From an uncultured Actinomycetes bacterium (GTDB lineage Bacteria > Actinomycetota > Thermoleophilia > Gaiellales > Gaiellaceae): a stretch of 9,231 nucleotides of DNA. The stretch lies in the NCBI GenBank assembly GCA_903930195.1, contig CAIYXH010000222.1, forward strand, positions 1-9,231, read 5' to 3'. The notes beneath the pieces are model-generated. The model saw only the letters and a list, made by a program, of their open reading frames with translations. It was not told the origin of the DNA and made no database searches. Shown here in pieces: positions 6,158-9,231 of this stretch. Position 1 is the stretch's first letter; each line of letters opens with the position of its first letter. Position numbers and translations under genes: made by a program.

Positions 6158-6204
6158 ATGGCAGCCAATTCGTGGGCGCCGGCACCGACGCCCCGTCATC
6201 CTCC

Positions 6205-6209
6205 GGAGG
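6205..6209 (+). promoter_or_regulatory. Ribosome binding site setting the sufC TTG start
   Basis: GGAGG lies 7 nt before the TTG at 6217. An earlier in-frame GTG at 6172 would add 15 non-conserved residues and has no such site, so the TTG is preferred. Confidence 0.7.
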
Positions 6210-6216
6210 CCTGCTC

Positions 6217-6993
6217 TTGCCGTTGCTCGAACTCAAGGATCTGCACGTCGCGCTCGAAGATGGGACGCCGATCGTCAAGGGAGTCGATCTCACGGTCGAC
6301 GCGAACGAGGTTCACGCGATCATGGGGCCGAACGGCTCCGGCAAGTCGACGCTCTCGTATGCGATCGCCGGCCACCCGGCCTACCAGATCACCCAGGGCC
6401 AGATCCTCTTCGACGGCCAGGACATCACCGAGGCCGGCGCCGACGAGCGCTCCCAGGCCGGCCTCTTCCTTGCCTTCCAGTACCCCCACGCGATCCCGGG
6501 GGTGACGGTGACGAACTTCCTGCGCACCGCGATCAACGCCGTGCGCAAGGCGAAGAACGGCGGCGTCGACGATCCGATCTCGATCAAGGAGTTCCGCGAG
6601 CAGCTCTTCGCGGCGATGGACAAGCTGAAGGTCTCACGCGAGCTCGCCTCCCGCTATCTCAACGACGGCTTCTCCGGCGGCGAGAAGAAGCGTGTCGAGA
6701 TCCTGCAGATGGCGATGCTGAAGCCCCGGATCGCCGTCCTCGACGAGACCGACTCCGGCCTCGACATCGACGCGCTCAAGGTCGTCTCGGGCGGCGTCCA
6801 GAGTCTCGTCGGGCCCGAGATGGGCGCGCTCGTGATCACGCACTACAAGCGGATCCTCGAATACATCACGCCCGACCATGTCCACGTCTTCGTCGACGGC
6901 AAGATCGTCGAGTCCGGAGGCCCAGAGCTCGCCGACGTCCTCGAGGCGTCCGGCTACGAGCGCTGGGAAACCCAGAAGGAGGCAGTCGCCTGA
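6217..6993 (+). CDS. sufC: Fe-S cluster assembly ATPase SufC
   Basis: This 258-residue cytosolic ABC-type ATPase drives the SufBCD scaffold during iron-sulfur cluster assembly. Walker A GPNGSGKST is at 37-45 (Lys43), the Q-loop glutamine at 88 (AFQYPH), the signature SGGEK at 153-157, and Walker B with the SufC-type extension at 172-183 (IAVLDETDSGLD, catalytic Glu177). The H-loop histidine is 209 (ITHYKR). SufC usually reads DE(I/P/A)DSGLD; the Thr here is a minor variation. The length matches the family when translation begins at the TTG, which has a GGAGG site upstream. The TGA stop shares one base with the sufB ATG, and the ribosome binding site of sufB lies within the end of this gene. 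Confidence 0.95.
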   Translation: MPLLELKDLHVALEDGTPIVKGVDLTVDANEVHAIMGPNGSGKSTLSYAIAGHPAYQITQGQILFDGQDITEAGADERSQAGLFLAFQYPHAIPGVTVTNFLRTAINAVRKAKNGGVDDPISIKEFREQLFAAMDKLKVSRELASRYLNDGFSGGEKKRVEILQMAMLKPRIAVLDETDSGLDIDALKVVSGGVQSLVGPEMGALVITHYKRILEYITPDHVHVFVDGKIVESGGPELADVLEASGYERWETQKEAVA

Positions 6994-8444
6994 TGACGCA
7001 GATCGAGCACGAATCCCAGACGCAGACCGAGACCGAGATCGTCGAAGAGATCGGCTCCGACTATCTCGTCAAGTACGGGTTCTCGAACCCGGACGAGGCG
7101 AAGGACTACTTCTACAAGTCGGGCCGCGGCGTCTCGCACGAGGTCGTCGAGGCGATCGCCGAGCACAAGAACGAGCCGGCCTGGATGCGCAAGGTGCGCC
7201 ACGACGCGCTCGACGCCTTCTTCGCGAAGCCGATGCCTCCGTGGGGCGCCGATCTCTCCGGGATCGACTTCGACAACATCTACTACTACATCCGCCCGAC
7301 CGAGAAGCAGGCCAACTCCTGGGAGGATCTGCCTGCCGACATCAAGGACACCTGGGACAAGCTGGGCATCCCCGAGGCCGAGAAGAAGTACCTCGCCGGG
7401 GTCGGCGCCCAGTACGAGTCCGAGGTCGTCTACCACAAGCTCCAGGAGTCGCTCGAGAAGCAGGGCGTGATCTTCCTGGACATGGACTCGGCGCTCCGCG
7501 AGCACGAGGACATCGTCAAGCAGTACTTCGGCACCGTGATCCCGTCGAACGACAACAAGTTCGCTGCGCTGAACACGGCGGTCTGGTCGGGCGGCTCCTT
7601 CATCTACGTCCCGAAGGGCGTCAAGATCGAGCTGCCGCTGCAGGCCTACTTCCGGATCAACGCCGAGAACATGGGCCAGTTCGAGCGGACGATGATCCTC
7701 GTCGACGAGGGTGCCTACGTGCACTACGTCGAGGGCTGTACCGCCCCGATCTACTCGTCGGACTCGCTGCATTCGGCGGTCGTCGAGATCGTGGTCAAGA
7801 AGGGCGGCCGCTGCCGTTACACGACGATCCAGAACTGGTCGAACAACGTCTACAACCTGGTCACCAAGCGCGCGGTCGCCTACGAGGACGCGACGATGGA
7901 GTGGGTCGACGGCAACCTCGGCTCGAAGGTGACGATGAAGTACCCCGCGATCTGGCTGATGGGCCCCCGCGCGCACGGCGAGGTGCTCTCGATCGCGTTC
8001 GCCGGCGCCGGCCAGCATCAGGATGCAGGCGGCAAGTGCGTCCACGTCGCCGAGGACACGACCTCCGTGATCACCTCGAAGTCGATCTCGAAGAACGGTG
8101 GCCGGGCCGGCTACCGCGGGCTCCTCGAGGTGGCGAAGGGCGCGAAGCGCTCGAAGTCGAAGGTCGTCTGCGACGCGCTCATCCTCGACGACGAGTCGCG
8201 CTCCGACACGTACCCGACGATCCGCATCGACGAGGACGAGGTCGACATCGGTCATGAGGCGACCGTCTCGAAGATCGGCGAGGAGCAGCTCTTCTACCTC
8301 ATGTCGCGCGGCCTCAGCGAGTCGGAGGCGAGCGCCATGGTCGTGTCGGGCTTCGTCGAGCCGATCACCAAGGAGCTCCCGCTCGAGTACGCCGTCGAGA
8401 TGAACCGGCTGATCCAGCTGCAGATGGAAGGGTCGGTTGGCTAA
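6993..8444 (+). CDS. sufB: Fe-S cluster scaffold protein SufB
   Basis: This is a complete 483-residue SufB, the subunit on which the nascent cluster is built together with SufD and SufC. After a polar Gln/Thr/Glu-rich start (1-20) come the typical GFSNPDEA-like N-terminal helical region and the long beta-helix core. Cysteines occur at 249 (EGCTAP), 274, 349 and 393 (VVCDALIL). By eye Cys249, Cys393, His421 and Glu422 (GHEAT) correspond to E. coli SufB Cys254, Cys405, His433 and Glu434; the 29-residue spacing from Cys393 to Glu422 agrees exactly. No intein interrupts the gene, unlike mycobacterial sufB. AAGGAGG (6976-6982) lies 10 nt before the ATG. The end overlaps sufD by 8 nt. Confidence 0.96.
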   Translation: MTQIEHESQTQTETEIVEEIGSDYLVKYGFSNPDEAKDYFYKSGRGVSHEVVEAIAEHKNEPAWMRKVRHDALDAFFAKPMPPWGADLSGIDFDNIYYYIRPTEKQANSWEDLPADIKDTWDKLGIPEAEKKYLAGVGAQYESEVVYHKLQESLEKQGVIFLDMDSALREHEDIVKQYFGTVIPSNDNKFAALNTAVWSGGSFIYVPKGVKIELPLQAYFRINAENMGQFERTMILVDEGAYVHYVEGCTAPIYSSDSLHSAVVEIVVKKGGRCRYTTIQNWSNNVYNLVTKRAVAYEDATMEWVDGNLGSKVTMKYPAIWLMGPRAHGEVLSIAFAGAGQHQDAGGKCVHVAEDTTSVITSKSISKNGGRAGYRGLLEVAKGAKRSKSKVVCDALILDDESRSDTYPTIRIDEDEVDIGHEATVSKIGEEQLFYLMSRGLSESEASAMVVSGFVEPITKELPLEYAVEMNRLIQLQMEGSVG

Positions 8445-9231
8445 TTCGCAGGCTGCGGTCGCGTATGACGCGCTGCCGCTGCCGACGACGCGCGACGAGG
8501 CCTGGCGCTTCACCGACCTGAAGGGGTTCGACCCGGCCGCCTTCTCGGCGCAGCCGGAGGACGGCACGTTCGAGACGGTCTCCGTCCTGCCCGAGCTCGA
8601 GATCGCGGGCCTCGCCGAGGTCAGCGAGCAGGGTCTGCACATCCGCGTCGCCCCCGAGGTCGAGGGCGTCCGTTTCGAGGCGCTCGGCGAGGATCACCCG
8701 CTGCTGCATTCGCTCGTCGGCTGGGACGAGAAGTTCGCCGCCCACAACGCGGCGGTCTGGAAGCACGGCCTGCTCGTCCACGTGGCGAAGGGCGTCCAGC
8801 TCGACCGGCCGCTCTACGTCCGGATCGCCAACTCGGTTCCGGGCGGCTCTCTCTTCTGGCGCCTGCTCGTCGTCGCCGACGAAGGCTCGAACTTCTCGCT
8901 GATCGAGGAGTACGCCTCGTCGACGCCCGACCTGCCCTCCTACTCGAATGCGGTTGCCGAGCTCTTCGTCAACCAGGCGGCGAAGTTCGAGTACGTCTCG
9001 ATCCAGAACCTCTCGCGCGAGACCTTCCACTTCGCGACCCATCACGCCCGGGTCGAGCGCGACGCGACCCTCGACTGGGTGGCCGGCGGCTTCGGGTCAA
9101 AGCGCGGCAAGGTGCGGATCCAGAACGATCTCAACGGCCCCGGCGCCACCTCGCGCGTCACCGGCGCCTACTTCACCGACGGCGAGCAGCAGCTCGACTA
9201 CGACACCTTCCAGGAGCACATCGCGCCGTCG
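8437..9231 (+). CDS. sufD: Fe-S cluster assembly protein SufD, 3' truncated by window
   Basis: An open frame of 265 codons begins at a TTG inside the end of sufB and runs off the right edge with no stop. The translation opens MANSQAAVAYDALPLP and has the SufD N-terminal motif DEAWRFTDL (20-28), then a beta-helix core paralogous to SufB: FEYVSIQNLSRETFHF, LDWVAGGFGSK and the late DTFQEHIAPS. SufD pairs with SufB in the SufBC2D complex and helps iron entry; its C-terminal conserved histidine region lies outside the window. GGAAGGG (8426-8432) lies 4 nt before the TTG, and the 8-nt overlap with sufB suggests coupled translation. Roughly the last third of the protein is missing. Confidence 0.92.
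   Translation, partial: MANSQAAVAYDALPLPTTRDEAWRFTDLKGFDPAAFSAQPEDGTFETVSVLPELEIAGLAEVSEQGLHIRVAPEVEGVRFEALGEDHPLLHSLVGWDEKFAAHNAAVWKHGLLVHVAKGVQLDRPLYVRIANSVPGGSLFWRLLVVADEGSNFSLIEEYASSTPDLPSYSNAVAELFVNQAAKFEYVSIQNLSRETFHFATHHARVERDATLDWVAGGFGSKRGKVRIQNDLNGPGATSRVTGAYFTDGEQQLDYDTFQEHIAPS

Noticed and set aside
6172..6216. GTG-initiated N-terminal extension of SufC
   Set aside because: The 15 added residues do not resemble SufC and have no ribosome binding site; the TTG at 6217 has GGAGG at the right distance.
6993..8444. Intein within sufB, as in mycobacteria
   Set aside because: The reading frame is of normal length and continuous through all conserved motifs.
6954..8642. 562-codon open frame on the minus strand
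   Set aside because: It is antisense to sufB and the start of sufD and looks like a codon-bias shadow.

Overview
The window is GC-rich bacterial DNA that looks like core chromosome rather than accessory DNA. It holds two converging blocks followed by one diverging block, with almost no non-coding sequence. The GC bias, the frequent GTG and TTG starts, the short five-helix cytochrome oxidase subunit III and the tight overlaps suggest a high-GC actinobacterial relative, possibly Thermoleophilia (Solirubrobacterales/Gaiellales). That placement is an inference from style and gene content, not from a marker comparison.

Block 1 (+ strand, 1-2273) is the end of a haem-copper cytochrome c oxidase operon. 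It contains the last 43 codons of ctaD (subunit I), a protein made of two tandem copies of an alpha/beta domain resembling universal stress proteins (USP), ctaE (subunit III), and a protein with two membrane helices followed by a third copy of the same domain. The three copies share the motifs ANET, DEI(I/V)VST and RSxWLxR, and this is the most unusual content of the window. A 145-bp convergent gap (2274-2418) closes the block.

Block 2 (- strand, 6038 down to 2419) is a probable five-gene operon: tatA, tatC, an amidohydrolase, a membrane-anchored TPR protein and a lipoprotein cytochrome c. Neighbours overlap or lie close together: a 6-nt gap, a 4-nt GTGA overlap, a 55-nt overlap and a 52-nt gap. 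TatA and TatC form the twin-arginine translocase, and the last two products should sit on the outer face of the membrane. The cytochrome c faces the oxidase operon and is a plausible electron carrier in the same respiratory chain.

Block 3 (+ strand, 6217 to the right edge) is a sufC-sufB-sufD operon encoding the iron-sulfur cluster scaffold and its ATPase. sufC overlaps sufB by 1 nt and sufB overlaps sufD by 8 nt; sufD is cut by the window edge. The order C-B-D without an adjacent sufR differs from the usual actinobacterial arrangement. The 178-bp divergent gap between tatA and sufC carries two inverted repeats and a candidate leaderless promoter for tatA.

Six of the nine genes whose starts are visible begin with GTG or TTG. 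I see no tRNA, rRNA, CRISPR array, insertion sequence or phage gene.
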